This document shows, piece by piece, positions 25,561-33,772 of a stretch of DNA of 64,000 bases. The stretch spans positions 744,001 through 808,000 of the forward strand of contig SACZ01000002.1 in NCBI GenBank assembly GCA_023369685.1, given 5' to 3'. The stretch is from Prolixibacteraceae bacterium JC049 (GTDB lineage: Bacteria; Bacteroidota; Bacteroidia; Bacteroidales; Prolixibacteraceae). The notes under the pieces are model-generated. The model had not been told where the DNA came from, ran no database searches, and worked only from the letters and a program-made list of their open reading frames with translations. The stretch's first letter is position 1; the number at the start of each line of letters is the position of its first letter. The position numbers and the translations under genes are program-made.

Positions 25561-27222
25561 TTACAGTTTTTTAAAAGCGATGTTCTTCGCAGATAAAAAG
25601 TTTAATTTAAAACCAGAAATAACTTTTTTATCCGTTTCGTCGAAATAGAAAAAGCCGAAATCATCGTTTTTGAATAAATTATTCATGATTGGCTTTAAAG
25701 CAGATTTCTTATCTCCATCGATATAAAGTAATAGTTCTTTATTTTCGAGCTTAATAGTATAGTTTACATTTAATTCCTGGCTATAATATCTCCCTTCTAA
25801 GGGTTTCAACTCTTTGGTTTTATAATTTTTAGGTTCATAGAAGAAGCACTGGATATGTTCATCGTTTTTCGAAAAAATATTCAACTCAGGTTTATTGTTT
25901 TCGATTTTATTAAACTCATAAATAGCACTTCGCTTTTTACCCTTTTCAATGAATTTATTCCGGGCAATTGGAAGCAATGATTTGATGTTACCATCATCTT
26001 GTTGAAATCGAAGAGTGTCGTTTTTAACAGATATTTTTATAGTGTATTCCTCTTTCTTATTCCAGTAATTGCCAGCATAATTGGAAAGTTGTTTTGACGG
26101 CAGTTGAATACTCGGGTAGTTTTTTAATTTCTTCTTTTTCTTGTGCGATGAAAAGGTGTCTTTGAGAAATATTCGCATTATTCGAACAGACAATACAGTT
26201 GGATTTACATCTGCTCTATTGGATAAAACAATTACCGAAAAGCGTTCTTTTGGAACACGAATTAGTTCGGCATTATAGCCAACAAAACTACCGGCGTGGC
26301 TTACTATTTTTATATCGTTTACCTCAGAAACGGATAACCCAGAAGCATAGCTTATTTTATTCCCGTTATTCAAAACACCTTGTTTTATCATCAGCTCTTT
26401 AAAAGCAGTGTTCATAACCATGTTGTGATAAAAAGCATCGTCCCATTTCTTTAAATCGTTGATGGTGGTAAACAATCCCCCATCGCCAATAATATTGAGC
26501 TGTGTAGTGTTCGTCTCATAACCTTCTTCATTATTAGGACTATAACCATAAGCTCTATTTTTTACAATCCGTTTATTGTTATTATGGAAATGAGTATCAG
26601 TCATTCCTAATGGCTCAAAAAATTGTTGTTGAGCAAAATCTGCCAGATTCATTTTAGCCACTTTTTCAATAATTTGTGCCAATAACCAGTACCCCGAGTT
26701 CGAATATTGAAATTGATCACCAGGAGTAAAATTTAATGTTTTCTGATTGATAAGCCACTTCTCAACTTCTTTATCTTCATAGTAATAATCATCAGAATAA
26801 CCTTTTAAATGAACCAGATCTAGGTAATCTTTTAGCCCACTGGTGTGATTTATTAAATGCTGAATTGTAATTGAATTAGCATATTCAGGAAAAGCAGGAA
26901 AAAACTTAGATAGTTTATCATTTAAGTGTAGTTTATTTTGTTCTGCTAAACGTAGAATTGAAGCGGCTGTAAACTGTTTCGATGTTGAGCAAATTCTGAA
27001 AATGGTATTGGGAGTAATTGGAATATTGTATTCAAGATTGGCTACCCCATAGCCTTTGACAAAAATCAACTGGCCATCTTTTATTACTCCTACCGCACAT
27101 CCGGGAGTGTTTGGTTTATTGAATTGTGAAAATATGCTATCGATTTTTTGTGAATAATTATTTTGTGCCGAAGTGTTGAAAGACAGAGTTATTACAGATA
27201 GAATAAAAAGCAGTTTTTTCAT
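25561..27222 (-). CDS. Serine hydrolase of the class C beta-lactamase/penicillin-binding family
   Basis: A 553-residue exported protein (signal peptide 1-19). The hydrolase domain (about 25-370) has all three catalytic motifs: S-x-x-K in CSTSKQFTA, Y-x-N in YSNSGYWL, and H-x-G in VSHAGSF. A C-terminal beta domain (about 375-553) resembles the lipocalin-like tails often found on these proteins. Members include D-aminopeptidases, esterases and AmpC-like enzymes; the substrate cannot be told from sequence. It is transcribed alone. Antibiotic resistance should not be inferred. Confidence 0.85.
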   Translation of the reverse strand: MKKLLFILSVITLSFNTSAQNNYSQKIDSIFSQFNKPNTPGCAVGVIKDGQLIFVKGYGVANLEYNIPITPNTIFRICSTSKQFTAASILRLAEQNKLHLNDKLSKFFPAFPEYANSITIQHLINHTSGLKDYLDLVHLKGYSDDYYYEDKEVEKWLINQKTLNFTPGDQFQYSNSGYWLLAQIIEKVAKMNLADFAQQQFFEPLGMTDTHFHNNNKRIVKNRAYGYSPNNEEGYETNTTQLNIIGDGGLFTTINDLKKWDDAFYHNMVMNTAFKELMIKQGVLNNGNKISYASGLSVSEVNDIKIVSHAGSFVGYNAELIRVPKERFSVIVLSNRADVNPTVLSVRIMRIFLKDTFSSHKKKKKLKNYPSIQLPSKQLSNYAGNYWNKKEEYTIKISVKNDTLRFQQDDGNIKSLLPIARNKFIEKGKKRSAIYEFNKIENNKPELNIFSKNDEHIQCFFYEPKNYKTKELKPLEGRYYSQELNVNYTIKLENKELLLYIDGDKKSALKPIMNNLFKNDDFGFFYFDETDKKVISGFKLNFLSAKNIAFKKL

Positions 27223-27261
27223 TGAGGTTCAGGTTGATAAATAAAATGAATAGAAATAAAA

Positions 27262-27295
27262 ACAGCGACTTTAATCTGTTGTTAAAAGTCGCTGT
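27262..27295 (-). terminator. Terminator of tdh
   Basis: A perfect 11-bp stem, ACAGCGACTTT/AAAGTCGCTGT, with a 12-base loop. On the minus strand it runs into a U-rich stretch. It lies 25 bases past the tdh stop codon. Confidence 0.85.
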
Positions 27296-27319
27296 GGTAT
27301 TGTGTTTTTACTGAAATTC

Positions 27320-28348
27320 TTACTCCCAGTCAAGGATTACTTTTCCACAATTTCCTTCTTCCATAATGTCGAAGCCTTTTTGGAAATCATCGGCTTTAAA
27401 TCGATGTGTAATTACCGGGCTAACATCTAATCCTGAAAGCAACATTTGCTCCATCTGGTACCATGTTTCGTACATCTCACGACCATAGATTCCTTTTAGT
27501 GTTAGACCTTTGAATATGATGTTGTTCCAGTCTACCTGAGTGCTTGATGGTAAGATACCAAGAAGCGAAATTTTACCTCCATTGTACATGTGGTTTACCA
27601 TGTCGTTGAAAGCAATTGGCGATCCGGATACTTCTAAACCAACATCGAAACCTCCAACCATTCCCATGCGTTGCATTGCCTCAGGAATACTATCGTTCAA
27701 TGGGTCGATAACCTTAGTTGCACCCATTTGGCGAGCTAAGTCACGACGGAACTTACTGATATCGGTACCAACCACATTACGAGCTCCTACGAAACGACAA
27801 ATAGCTGCAGCCATCGATCCAATTGGACCTCCTACTCCGGTAATTAGAACATCTTCACCAATTAGCGGGAAAGAAAGAGCAGTATGGGTAGCATTTCCTA
27901 GTGGATCCATAATGGAAACAATCTCATCAGGAATGCGTTTATCGATTTTAAGAACATTAGTGGCAGGAACAGAAACGTACTCGGCAAAACCTCCGTCACG
28001 ATTTACTCCAATTCCTACAGTATGATCGCAAATATGCTGGCGTCCACGACGACAGTTACGGCAGTGGCCACAAGCAATGTGTCCTTCCACAGTAACGCGT
28101 TCTCCAACTTTAACACTATTTACTTCAGAACCAACTTCGGCAACTATTCCCACGTACTCATGACCAATTGTCATAGGTGTTTTTATGGTACGTTGCGCCC
28201 ATTCATCCCACTTGTAAATATGTAGATCTGTTCCACAAATGGCGGCTTTCGTCACTTTTAAAAGCACGTCGTTTACCCCTACTTTGGGCATTGGAACATC
28301 TTCCATCCATAACCCTTTTTCAGGTCTGCTTTTAACAATTGCTTTCAT
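27320..28348 (-). CDS. tdh: L-threonine 3-dehydrogenase, zinc-dependent
   Basis: Medium-chain dehydrogenase that oxidises L-threonine to 2-amino-3-oxobutyrate with NAD+. The catalytic zinc site includes CGTD and GHEYVG, and the structural zinc site [15 protein letters not shown] is intact. [10 protein letters not shown] is characteristic of Tdh over other alcohol dehydrogenases. The Rossmann fold follows ([11 protein letters not shown]). 342 residues is normal. The usual partner kbl (2-amino-3-ketobutyrate ligase) is not adjacent; the gene is flanked by its own terminator and a 307-base upstream gap. Confidence 0.93.
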   Translation of the reverse strand: MKAIVKSRPEKGLWMEDVPMPKVGVNDVLLKVTKAAICGTDLHIYKWDEWAQRTIKTPMTIGHEYVGIVAEVGSEVNSVKVGERVTVEGHIACGHCRNCRRGRQHICDHTVGIGVNRDGGFAEYVSVPATNVLKIDKRIPDEIVSIMDPLGNATHTALSFPLIGEDVLITGVGGPIGSMAAAICRFVGARNVVGTDISKFRRDLARQMGATKVIDPLNDSIPEAMQRMGMVGGFDVGLEVSGSPIAFNDMVNHMYNGGKISLLGILPSSTQVDWNNIIFKGLTLKGIYGREMYETWYQMEQMLLSGLDVSPVITHRFKADDFQKGFDIMEEGNCGKVILDWE

Positions 28349-28655
28349 CGGTATCTGATTTAAAATGAATAATATACTTCTGTTTAATGATAATCTTAAG
28401 AAAGATTGTTATAACTTCAGAAAATCAGATAATTAGAAGAATGTGTTACATCAACTTCAAATGCTTTTATAGATCTGAAAATTCAGTTATCTAGAATCAT
28501 TCCTAAGACGGAGGAAAAGTAAAGCAATTTAAAATGAAATTGAAAAACTTTTATCAGTTTTTAGAGCAATTGTGTTGTAAAGAAGTTTTTTGGAAAGGTG
28601 CATAAAAAAAGAGTGCCTTTTGAGCACTCTTTGATATTATAAATTCGGGTTGAAA
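28349..28655. other. Intergenic region between tdh and the GH32 gene
   Basis: No gene seen. The right end holds the GH32 terminator (28608-28632). The rest is AT-rich and should include the tdh promoter, but no clear TAnnTTTG box on the minus strand was found. Confidence 0.5.
28608..28632 (-). terminator. Terminator of the GH32 gene
   Basis: A perfect 9-bp stem, AAAGAGTGC/GCACTCTTT, with a seven-base loop. On the minus strand it is followed by a run of U. It lies 24 bases past the GH32 stop codon. Confidence 0.8.
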
Positions 28656-30095
28656 TTATTTCTTCTTTTCTCTGTAAATCGACTTCAAAGTAGTTACTTC
28701 CATATAGTCAACATTTAATTCTCCTCCGATTGTAACCAGATGATGTTTTGGCTTTTCGGCTTTAGAAGTATAACAAATCGACATGTTATCAACACCATCA
28801 TTGGCAAAAATTTCCAACGAAGTTCTGTCTACTAAAATGTCAATGCTAACCTTGTTGTTAATTGGAATAACTTTCATTGATTGTCCCAGGCAAGTTAGCT
28901 CATTGTTTTTTACTGTATAGAGAATTTCTACTCCGTTGCTCTCTTTTCCTTTCATGAAAATAAAACCGAAGTTGTTACAGTTTTTTAAATCGAAAACAGC
29001 TTTCAGTCTAAAGCAATCGGCATTTACTTTTTTAATAATATTCTTATTTACTCCAGGATATAGCAATTTATCTTCCCATTCGTAAGTTTTGTCTGCTAAA
29101 GTGGATATTTGTTCAATTGGAGTTCTAACTAAGCGCACCCCTTCTGAAGTTGTTTTTAGTTCCAATTCACAAGGAAATGTCAATTGACCAGCAAATGGCA
29201 TGTCCGGATATTCACCATTGCGCATCCAGGCAATTTGAATTCGCTTTTCAGTTCCATCAATTGTTGTGTTCCATGTAGCTGGAGCATAGAAATACTTTCC
29301 ATTATCCGATTTTAAAATAGCCGTTCTTGGTTTGAATTTCGATCCGTTGAAATCGCCTAGCATATAGTCGCCATTAGCACTTGAAAGCACCCATATCTTC
29401 TGAGTTTCTCTTTTATCTATAGGTAATTCGAAAAGATCTGGAGACTCGAAGAAACCAGGTATATGACTCTCAAAATTCCAATCGGTTAAGTTCGATGAAG
29501 TATAAATTGAGAAACCTTTTAAGTTGATATTTGCTTCTGGTACACGGTAGATAAGCATTACCCATTTTTGAGTTGGTTTATGCCAGAATACTTTTGGATC
29601 GTGAATAGATTCTTCCTTTGGAGCATTGAATACAGGATTTTGATCGTGTATTTTCCAAGTAGTTCCATTGTCTGAACTTGTTGAAAGGCAAACACCATAT
29701 CCAACCACATAGTTGAAAGCCAATAATCCGTTTTTTGTAAACTTATTCTGATGATCAACAACAACTGAACCACTCCATTGACTTCCTTTTTTTTCTTCTC
29801 CATCCGAAGGCATAGGTTTCATTGCAATAGGTAAGTTCTCCCAATGAATTAAATCTTTACTGGTAGCATGTCCCCAATGAATATTACTCCATTTTTTATC
29901 TGTCGGATTGTGTTGGAAATAAAGATGATAGGTGTTGTCTTTGAAAAACAAACCACATGGGTTGTTTATCCAGTTTTTTTCCACAGTAAAGTGATATTGA
30001 GGTCGGTGTTTTTCATTATTCTTTTGGTCCGATTTTGCCCAAACAGATACTGAAAAAATAAGCCCTAGGGCTAGTAACGTAAATTTTGAAGACAT
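28656..30095 (-). CDS. GH32-fold exported protein with a substituted nucleophile, probable pseudoenzyme
   Basis: A 479-residue exported protein (signal peptide 1-20) with the layout of levanases and invertases: a five-bladed propeller (about 35-325) and a beta-sandwich (about 340-475). The GH32 nucleophile motif is normally WMNDPNG. Here residues 42-48 read WINNPCG, so the catalytic Asp is Asn45 and the next Asn is Cys47. The RDP motif is HDP (165-167), keeping the Asp. The EC acid/base motif is ESP (Glu217). Loss of the nucleophile predicts little or no fructosidase activity. It is divergent from a GH2-like gene that is also altered. Confidence 0.8.
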   Translation of the reverse strand: MSSKFTLLALGLIFSVSVWAKSDQKNNEKHRPQYHFTVEKNWINNPCGLFFKDNTYHLYFQHNPTDKKWSNIHWGHATSKDLIHWENLPIAMKPMPSDGEEKKGSQWSGSVVVDHQNKFTKNGLLAFNYVVGYGVCLSTSSDNGTTWKIHDQNPVFNAPKEESIHDPKVFWHKPTQKWVMLIYRVPEANINLKGFSIYTSSNLTDWNFESHIPGFFESPDLFELPIDKRETQKIWVLSSANGDYMLGDFNGSKFKPRTAILKSDNGKYFYAPATWNTTIDGTEKRIQIAWMRNGEYPDMPFAGQLTFPCELELKTTSEGVRLVRTPIEQISTLADKTYEWEDKLLYPGVNKNIIKKVNADCFRLKAVFDLKNCNNFGFIFMKGKESNGVEILYTVKNNELTCLGQSMKVIPINNKVSIDILVDRTSLEIFANDGVDNMSICYTSKAEKPKHHLVTIGGELNVDYMEVTTLKSIYREKKK

Positions 30096-30135
30096 AGTTG
30101 ATTCGTTTTTCTGATCTTTAAAACCTCATGATTTC

Positions 30136-30249
30136 AACTCAAGAAGCTTGTGACAAATTAGTAATAAAAATTGTTCTTGAGAGTTCATACAGATACATAT
30201 TGACAAATATAATGGATATTTATTCTTTACTACTATTTTCTTGAGAGTT
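30136..30249. repeat. Repeated motif between divergent GH32 and GH2 genes
   Basis: TTCTTGAGAGTT occurs twice in direct orientation, at 30174-30185 and 30238-30249. A shortened inverted copy, AACTCAAGAA, is at 30136-30145. The copies are 64 bases apart and straddle the predicted GH32 -7 box (30211-30204). This is a candidate binding site for a shared regulator of the divergent pair. Confidence 0.5.
30204..30211 (-). promoter_or_regulatory. Probable -7 box of the GH32 gene
   Basis: TATATTTG on the minus strand fits TAnnTTTG. It lies between the two direct repeats, about 110 bases before the GH32 start. No -33 TTTG is seen at the expected spacing, as would fit an activator-dependent promoter (inference). 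Confidence 0.4.
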
Positions 30250-30376
30250 ATGTAAAACCATTCAATATAAGGAGGTTAATGGAAAAATAATGGTCTAAAG
30301 TGTATCATATTTAAGTTAAAGTTAGTATAATAATATACGAAACTGCTGTATAAAATTTTTAACTGTATTAGGTACG

Positions 30377-33300
30377 ATGAATGCTGTAAGAATTGTATTA
30401 TTATTTATTGCTATTCTGCTATACTCAAGTGGTTTATCGCAGAATAGATATATGCTGGAAGAGTGGCGTAATCCTAAAATCTATGGAGTAAATAAAGAAC
30501 CTCCTCACATAAAATGTGCTCCAATCAACGAGAAAAACCCCAATCTACCTTCACCTTGGATTAAAAAAATCAACGGGAAGTGGAAATTTAACTTCTCCAG
30601 AAATCCCAATGAGAAACCCAATACTTTCTATCAGGAAAGATATAGTACTGTCAATTGGAAAGAGATAGATGTGCCGGGAAGTTGGCAAATGCAGGGATAT
30701 GATTTTCCCATTTACGTATACAACCGTTATCCTTTTCCAAACAATCCACCCAATATACCCAATAGCTACAATCCAATTGGGAGCTACTTAAAGCAATTCG
30801 ATATTCCTGCTTCCTGGAAGAACAGGCAAGTATTTATTTGCCTTCAGGGAGTGTCGTCGGCATTCTATTTATGGGTGAATGGGCAATATGTAGGGTATAG
30901 CGAAGATGGAAAGTTGCCTGCCGATTTCGATATTACTGCTCATGTTCAGAGGGGAATAAATACACTAGCATTACAAGTTTTCAGGTGGAGTGATGGCGCT
31001 TATTTCGAGAAGTTCGACTCTTGGAATATGTCTGGAATTGAAAGAGATGTAGTGATTTATTCTACACCTAAATTGCATGTTCGCGATTACTTTTTTACCA
31101 CGAAGTGGAATGAAGATTATAGCAAAGCAAAATTTCAGGCTGAAGTTGAAGTGGTTAATTACCACACCAAGAGTTGTTCGCCTCATGAATTTGTATTGGG
31201 AGTATTTGATGAAAAGAATAAGAAAGTTGGAGAATTTGAAACTATTGTGGAGGATATTGGTGGGGGAGAATTGGTTGCTTTAAAGTTTGATATCGATCTT
31301 TCAGATATTAAAAAATGGTCGGCTGAAACGCCCAACTTGTATTCAATAAAGTTGGGCTTAAAAGATAAAGGAACATGGATTGAAAGACAGGCTACCAAAT
31401 TTGGATTCCGTGATGTGAAAATTGAGAAAGGGAAATTGTTGGTAAATGGTAAACCAATAAACTTAATGGGAGTTAATAGAATTGAATTTAGTTCGAAAAC
31501 AGGCGGGTACGTTTCTGAAAAAGAGATGGTAAAGGAAATTCTGTTAATGAAGCAGCATAATATAAATGCGGTGCGAACCAATGGTTTTCCTGCCGACATG
31601 AAATGGTACGACTTGTGCGATAAATACGGACTTTATGTAATCGACGAAGCTAATATCAACATAATTGTTTCACGTGGAAAAAACAGCAAATCATTAGTCT
31701 TAAATAAAGACTGGGAACCTGTTTTTATCGATCGTGTTTCCAGAATGGTTGAGCGGGATAAAAATCACCCTTCAGTGATAATGTGGTCGTTAGGAACAGA
31801 ATCGGATGATGGGGATAACTTTATTTCGGCCTACAATTGGATAAAACAGCGAGATGAAAGTAGACCAATATTCTACGATAATGCCACTGAAAATTACTAC
31901 ATGGTCAACCACTCAGATGTTGATGTATGGCCAACTCCTGCTTTCGATCAGCTGAAGCTCTTCGATAAAGTATTGCGCAAAAAGCCGCTGCTGATTGGAC
32001 GAATGGGTAGAATGAATGGTAACTCTTCAGGTAACCTGAAAGAATACATTAAATGGGTGAAAAAAGAGAATCAAATTCAAGGAGGTTTTATCGATAAATG
32101 GAAAGATAAAGCCATAAAGAAGAAGAATGTTACAGGTGAAGAATTTTGGGCATATGGAGGAGAGTTTGGACCAAGCAATGTTCCTTCTGACGGACGTAAA
32201 TGTTTGAATGGGATAGTAGGACCAGAGTGTGAAATAACTCCCGAATTAATAGAGGTTAAAAAGCTATTTCAAAAGATTGATTTTCAATGGGCCAATAAGG
32301 CTGATTATAAAATTCGATTGAAAAGTAATAATCGTTTTGAAAATATGGATGACTACTATCTTTTCTGGGAATTAAAAGAAGATGGTAAGGTGCTGCAAAA
32401 AGATTCAATAGGAACATTAAATTTAGAGCCGATGTCTTCAAGCATAGTAAAGCTTAATATCGATTCTTTCAATGTTGAAAAAGGGGCTGAATATTGGTTA
32501 GATGTTCAAATAGCTTTGAAGAAGAAAAAGCTTTGGGCAGAGCAAGGGCATAGCATAGCACATGAGCAACTGTCTCTGAATGTTGTTACAGAGGAGCGTT
32601 TAATTACTAAACTACCTGGAAGAATTAAGATTAAGCAAACGGGTGATGAAATTAATCTGCGAGGAAAAAATTTCGAACTTCTATTTCAAAACGGGCGCTT
32701 GCATAATTATAGTTTCGAGGGAGTAAAAATGCTCGCCGATGGAGGAGGTCCAATGGTGAATGCTTACCGTGCTCCGGTAGAAAATGAATATCGTTTAGGG
32801 CAGGAATGGAAGTTTCTTCGTTTGGAGCGATTGATGAGAAGAGCTATTTCCACTAAAATAGTATCAAAAACCAAAGAGATGGTAAATGTTGAAACCATTA
32901 ACGAATACGATGGAAACGATGGTGTAGGTTTTAAACACACCTGTTTGTTTACCGTGTGTTCCAATGGTTTTGTGCGAGTAGAAAATACAATAACACCAAA
33001 AGGAACTTTACCAGAACTAGGGAAGCTGGGAGTGTTCTTAACTTTACCAGAAGGCTTTAAATCTATTAATTGGTATGGCAGAGGACCTCATGAAAACTAT
33101 CCAGACAGAAAGGAAAGTGCTTTTATTGGAGAGTATGAATTAGAGGTAGATAATTTTTTGGGTCAATATATTCATCCTCAGGATTATGCCAGTAGGCAAG
33201 ATGTACGATGGGTGGCTGCCTTGAATGAGAAAAAGCAAGGACTGTTGTTTAAGTTGATGAAGCCATCTTCTTTTAAAGCAACAAATTACCGAGGTTGGAT

Positions 33301-33520
33301 GTTAGATCATGCAAACCACATTAATGAACTTCCTCGTGTAGAGAAAGTGTATATGGAGCTAAATGTGGCTGAACGTGGAGTAGGTGACTACTCAACCGGG
33401 GTATTGGATGCTTATAAGGTAAGTAACAAAGAGGTTAATTACAGTTTTATCATGCGACCAGTTACTACAGATTCGGGTAGTTTAAGGGAACAGGGTAGAG
33501 AGGTTCCTCCAAAAATGTAA
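30377..33520 (+). CDS. GH2 (LacZ-like) exported protein with a degenerate active site, probable pseudoenzyme
   Basis: A 1047-residue exported protein (signal peptide 1-21) with the full LacZ-type layout: jelly roll, two Ig-like domains, barrel (about 355-640) and C-terminal domains with a Bgal small chain. The active-site motifs are changed. GVNRHEH is GVNRIEF (365-371), the SHYP segment is NGFP (402-405), NIETHG is NINIIV (426-431), and GNE is GTE (473-475, Glu475 kept). The nucleophile motif EYAHAMGNS is RMGRMNGNS (542-550), so the nucleophile Glu is Arg542. The frame is intact over 3.1 kb and the scaffold well kept, so a non-catalytic role is more likely than decay. Confidence 0.85.
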   Translation: MNAVRIVLLFIAILLYSSGLSQNRYMLEEWRNPKIYGVNKEPPHIKCAPINEKNPNLPSPWIKKINGKWKFNFSRNPNEKPNTFYQERYSTVNWKEIDVPGSWQMQGYDFPIYVYNRYPFPNNPPNIPNSYNPIGSYLKQFDIPASWKNRQVFICLQGVSSAFYLWVNGQYVGYSEDGKLPADFDITAHVQRGINTLALQVFRWSDGAYFEKFDSWNMSGIERDVVIYSTPKLHVRDYFFTTKWNEDYSKAKFQAEVEVVNYHTKSCSPHEFVLGVFDEKNKKVGEFETIVEDIGGGELVALKFDIDLSDIKKWSAETPNLYSIKLGLKDKGTWIERQATKFGFRDVKIEKGKLLVNGKPINLMGVNRIEFSSKTGGYVSEKEMVKEILLMKQHNINAVRTNGFPADMKWYDLCDKYGLYVIDEANINIIVSRGKNSKSLVLNKDWEPVFIDRVSRMVERDKNHPSVIMWSLGTESDDGDNFISAYNWIKQRDESRPIFYDNATENYYMVNHSDVDVWPTPAFDQLKLFDKVLRKKPLLIGRMGRMNGNSSGNLKEYIKWVKKENQIQGGFIDKWKDKAIKKKNVTGEEFWAYGGEFGPSNVPSDGRKCLNGIVGPECEITPELIEVKKLFQKIDFQWANKADYKIRLKSNNRFENMDDYYLFWELKEDGKVLQKDSIGTLNLEPMSSSIVKLNIDSFNVEKGAEYWLDVQIALKKKKLWAEQGHSIAHEQLSLNVVTEERLITKLPGRIKIKQTGDEINLRGKNFELLFQNGRLHNYSFEGVKMLADGGGPMVNAYRAPVENEYRLGQEWKFLRLERLMRRAISTKIVSKTKEMVNVETINEYDGNDGVGFKHTCLFTVCSNGFVRVENTITPKGTLPELGKLGVFLTLPEGFKSINWYGRGPHENYPDRKESAFIGEYELEVDNFLGQYIHPQDYASRQDVRWVAALNEKKQGLLFKLMKPSSFKATNYRGWMLDHANHINELPRVEKVYMELNVAERGVGDYSTGVLDAYKVSNKEVNYSFIMRPVTTDSGSLREQGREVPPKM
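31666..31681. other. parS-like site, one mismatch, inside the GH2 gene
   Basis: TGTTTCACGTGGAAAA fits the parS consensus TGTTNCACGTGNAACA except for A in place of C at position 15. It is the exact reverse complement of the site in hemW (6355-6370). It encodes the residues next to the spot where active GH2 enzymes carry their NIETHG motif. ParB binding is untested. Confidence 0.5.
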
Positions 33521-33578
33521 TAATATTAACCCTATTTTAAATAATTTGTCAGCGAAACTGTTTTTAAAATAATAATTC

Positions 33579-33586
33579 TATATTTG
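33579..33586 (+). promoter_or_regulatory. -7 box of the aromatic operon leader
   Basis: TATATTTG fits TAnnTTTG and lies 22 bases before the leader-peptide ATG. The predicted transcript start is near 33592. A -33 TTTG occurs at 33545-33548, but 30 bases away instead of 19-21. Confidence 0.5.
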
Positions 33587-33607
33587 TAGCTCGAAAAAAG
33601 AGACAAC

Positions 33608-33679
33608 ATGCTTAATAACAATACACATTTTTACTTTTATTATTGGTTCCGTTTCCATAACTCAGGGGTCGGCAGATAG
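33608..33679 (+). CDS. Aromatic leader peptide (attenuator sensor)
   Basis: A 23-codon frame: ATG at 33608, TAG at 33677-33679. Residues 8-16 read FYFYYWFRF: four Phe, three Tyr and one Trp in nine codons. It lies directly upstream of hairpins that can switch between termination and antitermination, and 93 bases before tyrA. The layout matches classic leader peptides such as pheL and trpL: a ribosome stalled for charged Phe, Tyr or Trp tRNA would change the fold. Function is inferred, but the composition is hard to explain otherwise. Confidence 0.85.
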   Translation: MLNNNTHFYFYYWFRFHNSGVGR

Positions 33680-33744
33680 TGTATTGTATAAGCACAACGA
33701 TATTAAACAGCTAAAGCCTCTGAGTTTACTCAGGGGCTTTTTTT
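33660..33744 (+). promoter_or_regulatory. Transcription attenuator of the tyrA operon
   Basis: Three segments compete. Segment 1, ACTCAGGGG (33660-33668), covers the last codons of the leader peptide. Segment 2, CCTCTGAGT, is 33717-33725. Segment 3, ACTCAGGGG (33728-33736), is identical to segment 1. Pairing 2:3 makes a terminator followed by T7. Pairing 1:2 prevents it. A ribosome stalled on the aromatic codons (33629-33655) leaves segment 1 free, so 1:2 forms and transcription goes on. A ribosome that reaches the stop codon covers segment 1 and lets the terminator form. Confidence 0.8.
33713..33744 (+). terminator. Attenuator terminator hairpin
   Basis: AAAGCCTCTGAG (33713-33724) pairs with CTCAGGGGCTTT (33729-33740), with one G-U pair and a TTTA loop, and runs into T7. 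It lies between the leader peptide and tyrA, so it must be conditional for tyrA to be expressed. Confidence 0.88.
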
Positions 33745-33772
33745 GTATCAGAAAAATTGAAAAACTAAACAG

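Noticed and set aside
27540-28025. 161-codon frame antisense to tdh
   Set aside because: A long shadow frame caused by the codon pattern of tdh. Pro/Ser-rich, without recognisable motifs or its own promoter.
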